NCBI GenBank assembly: GCA_033182465.1
Contig: CP137321.1
Coordinates: forward strand, 248,001 to 312,000
Direction of reading: 5' to 3'
Source: Sanghuangporus weigelae
Taxonomy: Eukaryota > Basidiomycota > Agaricomycetes > Hymenochaetales > Hymenochaetaceae
DNA length: 64,000 nucleotides
Below the pieces are notes generated by a model that made no database searches, was not told the origin of the DNA, and saw only the letters and a list, made by a program, of their open reading frames with translations. Below, in pieces: positions 40,935 through 55,204 of this stretch. Each line of letters begins with the position of its first letter. Within the stretch, counting starts at the first letter, position 1. The translations under genes were made by a program, and so were the position numbers.

Positions 40935-43900
40935 ATGGCTTCCAATGGAGACTCAAAAGGAATCAGCCGACGTCCTTCAGCGTCGGCTGGAAACACCATC
41001 CTCCAGAGTGTCTCAATCACAACGACCACTACGCGCGTTCATCGCAGTAATGATTCTCACCACGGATTCGTAGGCATTCATCCAACAAATGCTGGTCCTA
41101 CTGGCTTTTCACCAGCGACGGTGGCTGGTTCTCCTCAGAGCAAAGCTGTCCTAGCTCTCATCAAGCGCCTCACTGCAAAGGTGAACTCATTGTGTTTGTC
41201 ACATTCAAAGCGTACAAAATGCGCTGAGCATCGACATTGTACCTTACAGCTTCCGTGCTACTCGGGTATCGTGTTGACTGACTTGGAGGCGGATCGCGCG
41301 GTGCAAAACATCATTGAAACGCTCGTCGAGTTAGCAAAGCATGCGCTCGACATCATTGTTTGGAAGTTATCACAGGAACTAGAAAGTCTTGCTAAGGTGA
41401 GTTACCATTGTAAAGTTACCATTCGTGCATCTTTCCCTTCGTTTTTGGCTTTGTCGGCGCCTTTTCTTCTCCCGCATCTTGGCCTACCCTCTGTTTGATC
41501 TGCGGGGGCTGATTATATGTTTGATTTTAAAGCTTGAAGCTACAGGACAACGAGCCCTTTTCATTCTTCAATCCGAGCTATTCCTATTGAAGGTCATGTC
41601 TGTCACACTTTCATGTCGTTGGCAACATCATAGTGTAACACAAAAGGCTACGGGAGAGTCCTCAAGTGATTTCCGGGAAGGAGCATCCTCGCCAACACCC
41701 GCCTCATCTTTTAATTCTCAGTCCCAAAACGCAAAAAGAAGCTATGGAGGTGCACGTTTCTCTACTCCTTCCCTAAGCCTCGAAGCTCCGCCACTTGACG
41801 AGAATTGCGCCCGCTGGCTCGTAAGCGTGATGATCCTTCTCCTCCGGCAAGCCGCCCCACGAGACGATGTCACGAAGACCTACAATAATCTCAGTCCCGA
41901 TGCAGATTTATACGGGTTCGAATCGATCAATAGCGATGACGGTCTACGACATGACGACGACATGCCATGGATTCCACCTTCCGATAATGAGGCGGCGGCT
42001 CCGGGTCAGTTACCACACAAGTCACCGTCTTTAACCTCCGTCTCTTCCAACGCTTCTTCGCCAATCCCTTTAGCACGTTCAGCACTGGGATTCCAACGAA
42101 CTCCCCGCACTCTCACGATGTCTTCTCTCCCACTCTACTCGCTCATAACTGAATGGGCTGGAAACGTCGTGTATCTCCTCTCCGCTGCAAATTGGGGCGT
42201 GGTTCTCAGTAAGATTAGAGGCAAAATCCACGCTCTGGCGCGATCATCTCTGGAAGAGTCTCAAGATTACACGGATCTGCAGCTGATGCAGCATTGTGCC
42301 TTGGACAGGAGCAGATTGGTACTTATTCTCCAAGGTAATAACTACTTTATTGAGACGGGCACAGGCTAACAATATCCTACGAATCAGAATTATCGTCACT
42401 GCTCGTAAATATGAAGCCCGAAGCTCAGTGTGCCGTCGCGATTTATCTACGTCGGGCAATCTGGAATTGGATAGAGACATTCCCTAGTGAATTCATTGAA
42501 ATGTCCAATGGCCATCGCAAACTTGACGGCGCGCCGGAACGCGTCTTCGATTTGTTCGACAAGATCGAGAATGACCAAAATAAGAAGGTCTTATGGCCAA
42601 CAATGGCGTCTCTGCTCATTTTGAGCCATGACCGTCTAAAGCAAGTTTCGCTGCAATACGAACCTCATGTACGAAGTAAGAGCTCACAAAATAAGAAGGT
42701 ATGATTCAATTATTCCAAACTGTCCAGCTAAACATGCCTATTCTCATTTTTCTCCTACTACTTAGGAACTCGCGTATCTTGAGAAAGTTCAGAAGAACAT
42801 AACGGCGTCTTCGAAGCTGACGGAAATTGCTCTTCTGTGCCAAGGGGATCTGTTGCGAGCAGCTTCCTACGTCCCTGCTGAGCATGACGTGACCATCAGA
42901 AGTGTTGCCGTGGAGATAGCCCATGAAATGAAGGTATGCAAGTGATTATCGGTAGATTTGCCGAATCTCATCACACCTTCAGGAGCGATTGTGGAAAGCA
43001 CAGGACCAACGTCCATTCTTTGAATCAAGCGAACCGATTGACATTTCTCTTCACGCCGACCTGACTGTTGGGCTTACTCATTTTGTGTCAGAAGACGACT
43101 ATTTACGGCTCATTCATGCGTGTACCGAGCCTGAGCAGTCTGATGCTGTGAAATTGGTTGCAGTCAAGGCGCTTATTATCCTATCGCAGCAGGTATGCAG
43201 ATTTACGTTCGCGACGATAGTAGCGGGTTTAATCTGGGTTTATTCTAGGCGTCGAAATGGCCACATCTGAAACCAGTGAGAAACGAGCAGCTAATAGACC
43301 GCATTCGTCGAATATACCAGGTGAGTAAGAGCCTCGCGAATAGCCTGACCTTTCTAATATTTTCGAGTAGAGCTCTGTCTCTCATTATAACGAAAAGGAT
43401 GCATTGGGTGTCATGAGGCGCAGCGCCCAGCGGCCTATTATGAAGAGATTTAGTTCAGAAGCTATCAGCGAAAAGGAGCTTCTCATACTTGCCATCCTGT
43501 GTCTTTATAGATACGATGCTCTGTTCTTCCCTGTCCTAACTACGACAGAGGATGGGGTACAATGGTTCCATGATGTCTCCCAGCTCATTCGGGATCCTGG
43601 AAGTACCTCCTTACCCTTGTCGGCTCTTCGGACGTACTCTCATCAAGCGAACTGGATGCTTGAACAGCCCCCTGGAAATAAGTATTTCGAAGCTGCAGGG
43701 TTTTGGCTCGGAGTTACCGTGTAAGTTCTGAGAATAACTTGTCATTAAATGCGGATTAATGGCATCCATGTAGGCCGATTATGTTACACATTGCAGGAGT
43801 GCGTCTGCTTGATACACGCGAAAGCTTGTTCGAGCAGAGAATGATCGTAGAGATGCTCTATTATTATATCTGCCTGTACAGAAAGGGCATTGAAGTGAGC

Positions 43901-46900
43901 ATCCGAGAGTCGTGCGAATAGTTTGTAAACTGACCGCACGCCAGAATAATTTCACAGGTGATTGGGACTTCTCCAAGGGGCGTCTTCCAGAAATCATCGT
44001 CGCGGAAGTAGCCTTCCTAGTCACTTTAACATCCACGGATACTGCGGTTTCGACGATCGCGGCGAAAGGTCTGCGAGAAATCGCTATTGCAGAATGTCTT
44101 CCGAATTCTCGCCGTCCCTTTGAAGAAAGCGACGAGGCCGCTAAAAGATATCCGCTTTATGAACAACTTGGAGATCCTTCCGTCCTAATAGTTGGTAAGT
44201 CGTATGATCAGTAAGGGAGTCTTCGTTTTGTGCTTAGGTACTTTACAGGTCGGGTCGCTCAACAGAAGCGGATTCGAAAGCTTCTGCGGTTGCTTACGAC
44301 TCCGTCCGCGATTTACGCAGCTGCCTGGCATGAATGCTACTTCCGATGGGCTACTCTCAGAGATTGGATGGTGAGCCGACCGCAGGCCATGTCGGAGTTC
44401 GATATCCATTCGGCCTTCAGGCCCGCCGGAGACCTGTCAATGTCGTCTGAAGTGCGTACCTTTTCCCGTCGTCGCCAGTGTCATATTCTGAAGACAAGGC
44501 ACTATTCAGGAACGCTTCTATCAATGGCAAAACTTGACGTTGTTTATGTCTTCATTCAGCGCTCAGTCTGTGCTGGAAGATCGAACTGAGGAAATATTAT
44601 CACTTTTCCCGAATCACCAACTCGCGGATCACTTACGCGTCCTCCATGATGGAAATAACATGCTAAATGACTTCATGGCGACGGCCGTTGATCTTTTAGT
44701 GTCTGATATTCCACTAGCGCGGGATACTGCGAAGGAAGCGTTAGGGTCGGAACTAAACCCGCGCTTACTAGTCAGATTGTTCAAGCACCTAAACGAGTGA
44801 GTGATTAGTCGGGGAAGATCAACGCTATCATGCTTATGACTCTTTCCAGAATGGTCGACGATGTCGCAAGAATGGGCAGTGATACCCTGAGCTCTCAAAG
44901 CGAAGAGGAGCTTTTGCTTCTTTTCTTTGAACAGGTAGACTTTATTTCTTCTTTTTGATTCGACATCTGACATTGCTTGCTCCTTGTAGCTCGTTACCGT
45001 TCTCAAGCTCCTCGTCGACCGTGCAGATGCATCATCGGATGATTTCCTTACTAATCCGGACCTGAGTCGGGCTCTGCTCACGTTGACCAAGTTCATGGAG
45101 AGATTCCGAGACGGCGATCTATTGCGCTTCAAGATGAAGTTCTGCAGCTTTTGTGAGGCTGCGTGCGGACGCGGGGACTCATTCGGTCTTCGCCCTGATG
45201 ACTTCGTTCGCAATAATCTGCTCAATGTAATAGTTGAATGGTTTGAGCCCGAGGTAAGCTTCTAAGGATGTTACGTCCGAGCTTTTGCTGACTAAATCGA
45301 TGCTAAGGGAGTCGGTCATGATGACTTCCAATTAATGCGCTTGCGGCATGAAGCAAACGTCGCCGCACTGCGGACCGTAGTCAGATTACTGGAACGCCTT
45401 CGACTGCAGCCGATCGATGTTTCCGCAGGAGATGATGCCGCGCATGTCATATCCAGGCGTTATCTACGGTACCAGACAGTACTTTTACATGGTCTTCGAT
45501 TCGATCCACTATCTGAACCTTCCGTTAGTCTTTCATGCTTTGTTCTCGTCGCTTATACTAATCGCTTGCTTAAGATTGACGAAGATAGGAGTTCCCAGCA
45601 CTCGTCTGGCCAGGTCCGTATTTATCCAAATGGCTATCGCTGGACTATGTACTGAACCATACCTGTAGCGGAAGGGAGTTAATGAGAAAGGCGGACTTCG
45701 AGATCTGATAATTAGCGGCTTAGCCCATCTGCTGTCCATGAATACCGATATTGGACTGAAGCACTTCCTACCGCTCGGCTATGACCCAGATCCGGCTAAA
45801 CGAGCTGTATTCTGTCGAGTAATTTCGCGTGTTATGGACCTTGGTGGCCGACTGGAGACACAGAACGATCCCATGGTCGCAGGTCGACGGTCAAGAATAG
45901 GAGAGGTATGTTGACCACCGTCTGATTGCTACCATAAATCTCAACCTCGGTCGTTTTGTTAGCTGGTGAAAAGCTGTGATGTAAGTAGATCTTAATTGCG
46001 GGAAGTTCTTGTACTCAACTTCTTTGCAGATGATCCTTGTATTGGCTATTTGCGAGACGTGTCCTCCGAACGAGGTTGATGTTATAATACCCGTCTTGCT
46101 TAATCTTTTTGATTCAAGAGCTGCCTTACTCGATCTCCTGAAGTTATTGATCGACCGAGAAGTAAAGACTACTGGTGAATCGCATCATTTGTGTCAGTTC
46201 ATTAGGAAACTGACTTTTCTGTATAGCGAATGAGGTCAGCTTGTTTAGAGACAATTCGATGCGCATAAAGCTCGTTTGTGCCTTCGCCAGAATCCACGGT
46301 TACGACTATCTTCGCCGGGTCGTCAAACCACTACTCGACATGATGTGCCAGCCCAGACATGAAACATCGACGTTTCTTCTGGATCCTTCAAAGACAACAG
46401 AAGAAGATGTTGAGAATAATAGACAGGCCATCAAGATTCTCGCAGAGAATTTCTTGACTTTGGTCTGTGATTCTGCAAACACGATGCCATTGTGAGTCAT
46501 AGCTTGCGAAGACTACGAGCCTTGTCATAATGAACAAACATCTAACAGGATGCTACGCGAGGTTTGTGCACATATATCCCAGACCGTGTACGTTCGAACT
46601 TGTGTCGGGACTCAAGTCTACTATCTAATGGCGTTGACAGTGCTGAGATCTGGCCCGAGGCAAAATTTGCGGCACTCGGAGCGTTTATCTTCCTACGGTG
46701 CGCATTCACAGTATACCAACCGGACTCTTGTCGGAAGCTTATCGTTCGCAGATTTATATCACCAGCGCTCGTATCGCCCGAGACGATTGACATAGAGCTT
46801 CCCGCTGATCATGTGAGAATACGTCGAGGACTGTTGGTCATTACGAAGATAATACAGAACCTTGCAAACAATGTCCGCTTTGGCAAGGAAGCACATATGA

Positions 46901-49900
46901 TGTGTTTCAACGACTTCCTGACCGATAACATTGTTCGGGTGATGCGTTTCCTGACGGATGTCAATGTAAGCGACAGTCGTTATTACCCATGAATAAATTA
47001 ATCCTGTTTGTTTCGCAGAAATTCAACACGTCTGTTGTCGAGGAGGATCCCAGCGAATGGCAGGGCGGAACGTTTGACGAGACTGATGCTATTGTGTTGC
47101 ATCGTTTCTTTGAGAAGCACGCTGATAAAGTTGGGAAAGAATTGCTCAGTCTTTCCAAGACGTCCAAAGAGAGTGATACAGCTGTGGTCGGCGGTAAGAG
47201 AGCTTGGGATACGTTGTGTGCTGCTCTTGTAGAAATGGGTCAGCCTGTCGAAATTCCTCTATTGAGCGTTTTCCATTCGTCCTCTCCGGGCACGTATCGA
47301 GACTTCATGCAACGAAACGCAGATCGGAATACAGAACCAGTCCTATCTCTGTTTAGTGAGGTCGCGGTGAAGGTGGGCGAAATGGACTGTGTGTTTACGG
47401 CATGCTTATGGACTTCTGTTCAGGAGGACATCGTAATATATCTCTTACCCATATGCCAAATGGATATCGAAGTTCTGGACTTTGAGTTGTTGGTGTACCA
47501 CATATTCATGGTAAAGTGTCACCTTATGATACTCACAGTTCCATTGTTGACTTTCTACAGACTACGATGAATACGGCCCACGAGAATAAACAGATTGAGC
47601 TGATAGTTGATTGCACGAACTACACGACGGCATCCGAAATACCTATGCAGTGGTTTAAATTCTTCATCGAGCTAACGCCGAGTGATTTGCGCTCGCGGTT
47701 CAAAAGCGCATACATTCTAAATTGCAATTTGCCTATGCAACGCTTCCTCCGCAAACTGTACAATATATGTTCAGGTTGATAAGTTACTTTTACGCATTTT
47801 CTTTTCGCTAATGGGCCTCTCAGGAATTTTCTCCGTCGAAATACGTCCCAAGCTTTCTGTGTCCGAGCTCTGTGAAGCTGTCCACTGCAATATAGCAGAC
47901 TCATTGAAGACGGCGTGTAGGTGTCCATATAAAATTTCTCCAGAAGTGACTCACATTTGCTCCTCAGATAACTTGGAACAAGAAGAAAAGGAGATCTTTA
48001 AGGAAGTAATGCTCCGCCAGGCTCACTTGACGAAAGTTCCTGTCAACCTCGCGGTCGCTCAGTCTCATCTGCGAATTGACTCCGTGGGTTTATAATCCTA
48101 GCGAGGTTGCCCTGTGCTGACTTCCTCATAAGGTCAAGGCGCAAAATGTCTACGCGCAATTCTCGTGCAGGACGACCGAAATCATACCCTTCAGTGATAT
48201 CGGTGATATTTACAATGTAGCAACAGGACGAGACGCAAACGAGTTCATCATCAGACGAAATCGAAACGGTGGCACACTGTACTTTTCGTCACCAGATCGT
48301 GATCGTATAGTCAAGGTTTGATACTTTTACTGTTCTCCGTAATCTACACCGGTCTTACCTGTCTGCCGAAGGCGATTCGTTCCGCGAAAAGTCGAATGAA
48401 TTCTACTCGTGCTGTCTTCTTCGATCGCTTCTCCCGGTTATCAAACATTTCTGCCGCGTTGCTCAATATCGGGATGCTTAATGTACACAACGGACATCCC
48501 GACTTGCGAAGTTCTGCATATGACTTACTTAGAGCGGTGTGCTCTTCAATCAATTTCGACACCGATAACATGCTGCCGTCATCTGGTAAATTGTTACTAC
48601 ACTATATGGGGAACCCTGACTGACGGTTACAAAGGAGGTTTCATTCCCGGTGATCCAATGGCACTCATCTTAAATCTCAGCGATAAGCTATCCGTCTTTG
48701 CTCCAGAGTTGACACTTGACTTTATATCTCAAGTCGTCTTGGAGCTGGATAAGGCGACGACAGCACAGAAAGCCCTTTGTATCAGATACAGCATCCCGTG
48801 GATAAGGAACTTGAACAGGTTTTGCGATCCAATCAGTGATCTCTATGAAGTGTCAGGGGCGAGGCTGAGAGACTGTGTAAGGTTGCTTCTTGACTTGACC
48901 GTCCGGGACGCGGAGGTAAATAGGCTGGTCTTCGAATGATTTCATTTCTAGATCTAACTGTCTGTTTTTAGGCTTGCTATGTTGCTGTGCGATTGATTTG
49001 GCCAGAGGTTGGGAAGCTTGATAGCGGCGTCGTAAATGTTGTATTGGATGAGGTAATGCGCGCAGCTGTGGATGGAGGTTTAGGCTCAGCAAGATGTGAA
49101 ATAATGTCCGAAATCATTAGTCACATGTGCTCTAAGAGTGCACGCGGACGCATTTTATCAAAGCTCCGTAAAGTAAGTATTCAGTTATATCATATTATCT
49201 GATTAACTTAAAATCACCCACAGGCGCTAGGCAAGACATCGACGAAACCAAGTAAGACACTGGATAAGAACGTCCACTGGAACGAGATTGCCGCTTATTC
49301 TCGACTTGCACTTGGTACTGGTCAGGCCTTTGAGCACGCTCTTCAAATCCAGCTCTTAGTGCCGGAGATTCTTCACCTCGTCACGCTCCTAGCGAGCCAA
49401 GGAGACGCAGCCATGCGTAACACCGTGTATGGCCTCGCGCTGCAACTCTTCCAGTCGTTGTATTACATGCGTACGGATGACCTGACATTATCGTCGGAAA
49501 TCCGAGTTCTCTTGGGCGAACTTTCGTCACCGGAAGTCGTTCGTTTGTTTGGGCTCACGCGTTCTTCGAACACAAGTGAATACGTGCCATTTGACGGATA
49601 TGATAGTCGAACATCACTAGAAGGCTTATCTCGATGGCTACTGAAAGCAATAGCAATATGTGCCGGAAATGCTGGTATGAACTCCACAAACTTACTTAGA
49701 AACGACTTAAGATCACTCCTCTCGCAGGTCTTGCAAATGTTTGGCGGGCAAGATGGATGGGTCTTCTGACTGCAACCGCCTTTCAATTATCGCCAAGCAT
49801 CCAGCCGCGAGCGTTCATCGTAATGGGAACATTGGCATCTTCGGACGTCGATGACGATCTCCTCTATCAAATGCTCGTTGCACTACGTAGTGCGATGAAA

Positions 49901-51052
49901 ATGGCAGACGAGTCGGATACTCAATGTGTTGTCAGCATGCTGAACTGCATCTGTAAAGTCGTCCCGTCTCTCCCGGAGGGCTCGCGTTACATTGGCACAT
50001 TGTTCTGGCTTGCAGTCGCATTGCTGCAGTCCAGTCATGCAGCATTCTATAAAGAGGCAAACAATCTGTTGTGCGCGTGCATTATCACTCTCCGACAGCA
50101 GAATGCATTTGCCGAGAAGGGGTTCACAGCCACTCTGCTTGAATCGCGGACTTGTCTTGAGGAAATTCAAGTTCAACTAGACGAATTACTCGGATTATCG
50201 TTTGATTCCGACTTCTCGTTCTCATTAGCCGCTGTCATTTTCAAGGGTATTCGTCGGCCTAATCTTCGAGAGTCTGCAGTTAGAGTGCTACGTTGTCTAT
50301 TGACAACAGCCGTATCGACGCTACCGCAGCCATCTGCGGACGCACCAGTGAACAGCGAAGTTCTAGGATACTTCCTTGCACTCCTATCAATTTCGACAAG
50401 CATTCCCGTATATGAGCAACTTTTACATGAGGCTCAAGTAGGCGAGGACTGGCTGCCGAAGAAAGATGTGATTGATCACCTTGAAGATACGAATGACCAG
50501 CTTCCGCATATTTCTTTCGATGTATTAGGATGCCAAGATCATCAGTCTGCTCTTCTTACGATATCGTTCCTGGGCTCTATGCTTTCCAGCGCTCAAGTGG
50601 ATGATGCAGAGTCACAGATGCTCTTCCTCATCATGAAGGACGCTGCGACGACCTTCCCGGAAGTCGTATCTCTTGCGTGAGTTTCAACAGTAACTTAAGA
50701 CATTCTTGTATATTGATCATTTGTCCTCTACTGTGGTAGCTATGACGGCCTCCAAGACAAGATCTACGACATCTTCACGACCTCATCAAACCCATCGGTC
50801 CTCTCCTCTGCATCAGCAGTATTTCGCATAGCAATGGAAGACGCATCTCACAACGCAATGACAAAAGGTTCTACCTCTACGCTAGGGACCCTAGACGAGG
50901 ATGCAGGGTACGGAAAACGCCAGCTCCGCGCACTTGAGGAAATAAACATGCAGGGCCTGGCGAATACCTTCCAATTCTTGCCTCTTAACCTCGGTCATGT
51001 CACGAAGGTGTTGAATTGGTTCCCCGAATTGATAACGAAGATCATCGAGTAA
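40935..51052 (+). CDS. IRA1: Neurofibromin/Ira-type Ras GTPase-activating protein
   Basis: This protein switches Ras off by stimulating GTP hydrolysis. It is one long gene of about 10.1 kb with many introns, encoding roughly 2,800 residues. It starts MASNGDSKGISRRPSASA, then IIETLVELAKHALDIIVWKL. A long helical-repeat region follows. The GAP domain (about 46000-46970) has the arginine-finger sequence LFRDNSMRIKL, LRRVVKPLLDMM, and GAFIFLR joined across an intron to FISPALVSPE. After it comes a Sec14-like lipid-binding domain (VDCTNYTTASEIPMQWFKFF, FKSAYILNCNLPMQRFLRKL) and a PH-like segment (TTEIIPFSDIGDIYNV). This Sec14-PH module directly after the GAP domain is the neurofibromin hallmark. 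More helical repeats run to the stop at 51050-51052. Confidence 0.93.
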
Positions 51053-51764
51053 CGATAGAACCGTGTTGCTTGATTGAAACGGGTGTCTGGCACCTGTTTA
51101 CTTTCCATTTTCATTACTGTAAGACTCGAAACGCACCTCTCAATATCTCATAATGTTGCCATTTCCTTTCCATTTTTCTTTTTTGTAAGTGTCGTTGTCC
51201 AAGCTATTATTTACCAATTCTTCCCATTCTACCACACGTGCAGACTGTCATTGTTTAGCTCGTCGTCCTCGGCGCTTGACTTTGTCTTGTGTCATTGCCG
51301 TTCTTGTTCCTACTTTCGTCTTCGCCTTCTTCAAATTGGGACCTATTTTTATTGGGCACGCTGTGTCATGCCGTGTAGCATTGTATTCAGTTCTGTTTTT
51401 ACTTGTCTTTATCGTCAATGTACGTCTATTGCGCGTGTGCATTTGTCTCCCCTATCGTTGTAAGAATGTATGTTTTTATTGCTAACGCATCGGTAGTTAA
51501 TAATCTTCGCGGCTTTTTCATTTGTACGTGAACTGGATGATGCATTCCGAATCGTCATAAGGTATCGCAACGACATACATTGACAGCTCTGCGCACAGCT
51601 TCAACTGCAATCTTCAACTCCTTCATCCATAAACACATGATTCATTTCTTCCCTCTTCCCAGTACTCGTTTTAGGCACTCCAGTCAACTCAACTGCTTTA
51701 TCGTCCGTAGCGATCTCAGACCCCGTCAGATAAGTAGTTTAACGCTCTATTGATTGGCTACTCT
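51053..51764. other. Convergent 3' region, RasGAP / S28 peptidase
   Basis: About 710 bases lie between convergent stops. The plus strand from 51070 to 51480 is T-rich. The hydrophobic frames in it (51074..51463, 51189..51485) look like composition effects, not genes. Nothing else is visible. Confidence 0.45.
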
Positions 51765-54050
51765 TCAAGAAACGATGACAGGATTTCTCAACCATGCATT
51801 GACGGGTTTCGTGCGCGCAACGTCAGCTCTAGCCTTCAGCTGCCTCGTCTCCTCCGCTACAGTCTCCCTCTTCGCTGCTTCCCTCTTGCCAGTACCTGTC
51901 TTCGGCTCCCATTCAGCCAGCCATTCCTTCATCTTACCCAACGCTGCACTTTGCACCTGGCTTATCGTTGTATCTACGACTGCCGCTGTGGCGCTGAGAT
52001 CGGAACAATGGAACCCATCACTAACCATGATCGGTTGGACGGCCGAGCTAGAACGGAAGTGGAAGTCTGAGGAGAGCGTCGCGTCTCTCCAGGGGTCTCG
52101 TTTCCCATTGGCGAAGAAGAGCCGGTTCGCGGTAAGGTCCCACCCGCCGTATGCTTCGTTTGTGGCAGCCACATTCGGTGTGGGAGGTGAGCTGAAGGCT
52201 TCCGGGAACCAGTACGTGCATTGGCGCTATGTGGGAATGAGAAGGAAATACGTCATTGGTGCTTGTACTTTGGATTGAAACTGTAAGGAAGGTAAAAGGA
52301 CGAACCTCGTCGTATGCCGGTAACACGAGCCTCGTCACGAGCGACGGCCAGTTCTCAGGTGCTCCGTCCTGGAAGAAGCCCACTTCATTGCATCTGATGA
52401 GTTTCCAAGTCAATTCTTCAACTCGTTCCCCTTTCATCCAAATGAACTTACACGATCCACGTCCAAGAGCGGCCTGAGTTGTCAATGCTGGAGTGGAGCG
52501 TAATACGTTTAATTATGCAAATCAGCATAGGAAGTACATCCGCGTACCTTGTATCAGTCCAGAACTCCTGGGTTGGGTCGTACGTGCCAAGACATGTCCT
52601 GTCCGGCAATCAAGCACATCAGCCTGGCAAAACCTCTAAAAGCTTGGTGGAAATACGTACTCTGCATCTAAACCACCACAAACTAGCAAATACATTACAA
52701 CGTCGTGAGTTAACACAGACCTTCAAAGAAAAAAGTAAAACGCACTCTCTGCATAATATGTTTCGTTCCAAAAACGTCCCCAAGCGGTGAGGGCATGCTC
52801 AAGGCCCCAACCTTTACGACCAGCAGAAACACCGTCCTTTACCTCGAGAGCATCGCAGAACTCGAAGAACGTAGCTCCCGGACCGGATGTCGGTGAGAGT
52901 GATTGCCAGTCCCATAAATTGTTTCGCACTACAGAAACATAAATAAAGTCAGCAACATAAAGAAACCTCTGAGAGAGGAGAGAAATTCCACACACGCGCT
53001 CCAGCAACATCGTCCAAGTGGCTCATTGCTCCCAAACCCCAATTCGCCTTAAGCTTAGCGATTTCAGATTTACTCCCCCGAGTAAAGACTTGATCGACAT
53101 GCGCGATTACCGCTTGGACGTCTGCGGAACAATTACTCGGCATGAATTGTCGGATGGGATCAAAGTATTGCCAGAAGTATATGATGGATTGCTCGACGGC
53201 GGAGGAGGCATAGCCAGCGAAGAATACATCTGGTTTGCTATCGAAAATGTTATGATATGATAACATATGATAAAAGAATGCGATGCCGTGCTTACTTAAC
53301 CATAGTCCAGCCCGTTAACGCGCCTATTTATAGAGCGGTTATAATTACACGCAAACAAGACTCTTATCGCCTACTTACCACTGTAGCTGCCGCCAATCAA
53401 TATCCACGGTGCTTTGTCGGGAGTTACCTGGTCTCCACCCGGCATCGGCAGGTCAACATTCTGCGCAAAGAAGACCAAATCGTCGATGGCCTGCTGGATA
53501 GTGTGAAACTTGAGACTCGCGACGCTCAGGTCATCAAATGGATTTGATAAACCGTAGTAGCGGTGTTCGAGGACGATGGTTGCTGCGTTTTGCTGTTGTG
53601 CAATCAAACCATTGACAGTCCGGTTTGTTAGATACCCAGTATACGCTGCATCACAGAGCATAATAATCAACTTATATACCTCTAGATTTCAAGAAGGCGG
53701 CACTCACGTGCGGCGTTTGCCTCGCCAGGTGTCATAAGCACGATCGGTCCACCAGGCTCGTATAACTCGTACGTGAACCAGAATCTCTGCTTGAACGTCC
53801 CGAGACTTGGATTATTATGATCAATCAATTGGTCAAAATAATATGTCGTATTGTACGGCGGTAGCTGTGTACCGTTTCGGGATGTCACAGGCGCGTTGGC
53901 ATCCGGAATGGATACGATGGGGATCGCTGGGCGAGGAGCAAGGTTGGCATGTGCACGTCCATCTCGAAGGCGCGTACGCGCGAGAGCTGGAGCGAAGGAT
54001 GCTACGAGGAAGGCAAGGCGGCCCAGCACGAGCATGGTAACCAGTAACAA
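51765..54050 (-). CDS. Secreted serine peptidase, family S28
   Basis: S28 enzymes (prolyl carboxypeptidase, DPP II and fungal prolyl endopeptidases) cleave after proline. A signal peptide (LVTMLVLGRLAFLVASFAPALA) comes first, then YYFDQLIDHNNPSLGTFKQR and GGPIVLMTPGEANA. The nucleophile is in ILIGGSYSG, after IVLEHRYYGLSNP. The Asp of the triad is in RDPWRDATLSS and the His in DGFHCSDL, so the catalytic residues are all present. A region around residues 270-330 reads VFFAGYASSAVEQS. Several introns interrupt it. The start could be 54050 or the second in-frame Met, MLVLGRLAF. It is probably secreted or vacuolar, with a role in protein breakdown. The S10 family was considered, but the GGSYSG context fits S28. 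Confidence 0.9.
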
Positions 54051-55204
54051 TCGACGCGCTGGCGCCAGAGGGAGACCACAACTACGTCAAACCCAGCACA
54101 CTTACAGCATACTTATACGTATGACTTGAGGAGTATCATTCGCCAGCAGATCATCTGCAGCATGCGGATCCAGCCAAGATAAGCCTCATGAAGCGAAGAA
54201 AAATAGAACATTGAATACAAGAAGAAACGAAAAAGCGTTCCGCGGATGCCGCATCGCGTCTGATTGCACCAGAACACCCGTCTCCGCCTTGGTCCATACT
54301 GACCGTATAACACCATGCGGTCAGCCCGTCCATACCAACCGGACCGTATTTGTCTTCCAGAGTCTTCTCAGGCGAGTAAAAGCCGAGCAGAGAAAGCCTA
54401 AGTGGTCCGTAGAGTTTCCCGTAGGATCCAACCAAGTCATGTCTGCCTGTGTTCGACGTAGTGCTTGCCATAACGGGTCCAGATGCGGCCCAATGCTGGC
54501 CCGTCGATGGTACAGCCGTTGTGAAAGCCATACCAAAAGCATGCAGCCAGGAAGGTGCAACCGCATGGAACGAAGAAATCACAGCATTCGGGGACATTTC
54601 ATCACAAAAGAGATCATGTGTATGATAAGCGACCACAAGGAATACCATACAGAGACGTTGTACGATTTCAAATTCTATGCACGCTGACGCACGATGGAAG
54701 GAAGAGAAAAGTTGTCAATCAGTTCAGAAGATAGATCAACTCTTGATCGACATCCAGGCGGTTCAGTCCTTTGGGAAAGTGACTTGCGCACCATCTGAGG
54801 AAGATAAACACGACGATCCATATCGCCCGCACTTCCGCCCTATTCTTCACCACAAAACATAGCAATTAAAAGCCATGAAAATTTATTACATGACCTGTTT
54901 ATACTTGAAAAAAATATAATGAATGGAAAATGCATAGCAGAGGTGCTGTAAGAGTCCATGAGCCGGATCACCTTCCAAAAATGGCAGCGACAAAGACCAC
55001 CAGTACAATCGATGATGCACAATGCACATTCAACTCTTTCTCTACATAATATTGTAGGTACGTACTTACTACGTACATTGTCAAATAGACACACACTAGA
55101 AAAATCAGTCAGCTGCAACTGCCTCGACGGTATTTAATATTTACTAGAAGATATGTAGCCAAATCATGTTCTACTCGTCGACCCGCAATGCCTAGCATTT
55201 CGAT
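54051..55204. other. Intergenic stretch with a weak minus-strand ORF
   Basis: About 1.15 kb lies between two minus-strand genes. A 165-codon minus frame (54151..54648, MVFLVVAYHTHDLFCDEM) and a plus frame over the same bases (54211..54687) are both open, and neither has a recognised domain. The minus frame has hydrophobic ends and a Gly/Ser-rich middle. From 54690 to 55200 only short frames remain, and the sequence is AT-rich with a TACGTA-type palindrome near 55055-55075. Confidence 0.3.

Noticed and set aside
51074-51485. Hydrophobic plus-strand frames after the RasGAP stop
   Set aside because: They lie in T-rich 3' sequence, overlap in two frames and show no family signature.
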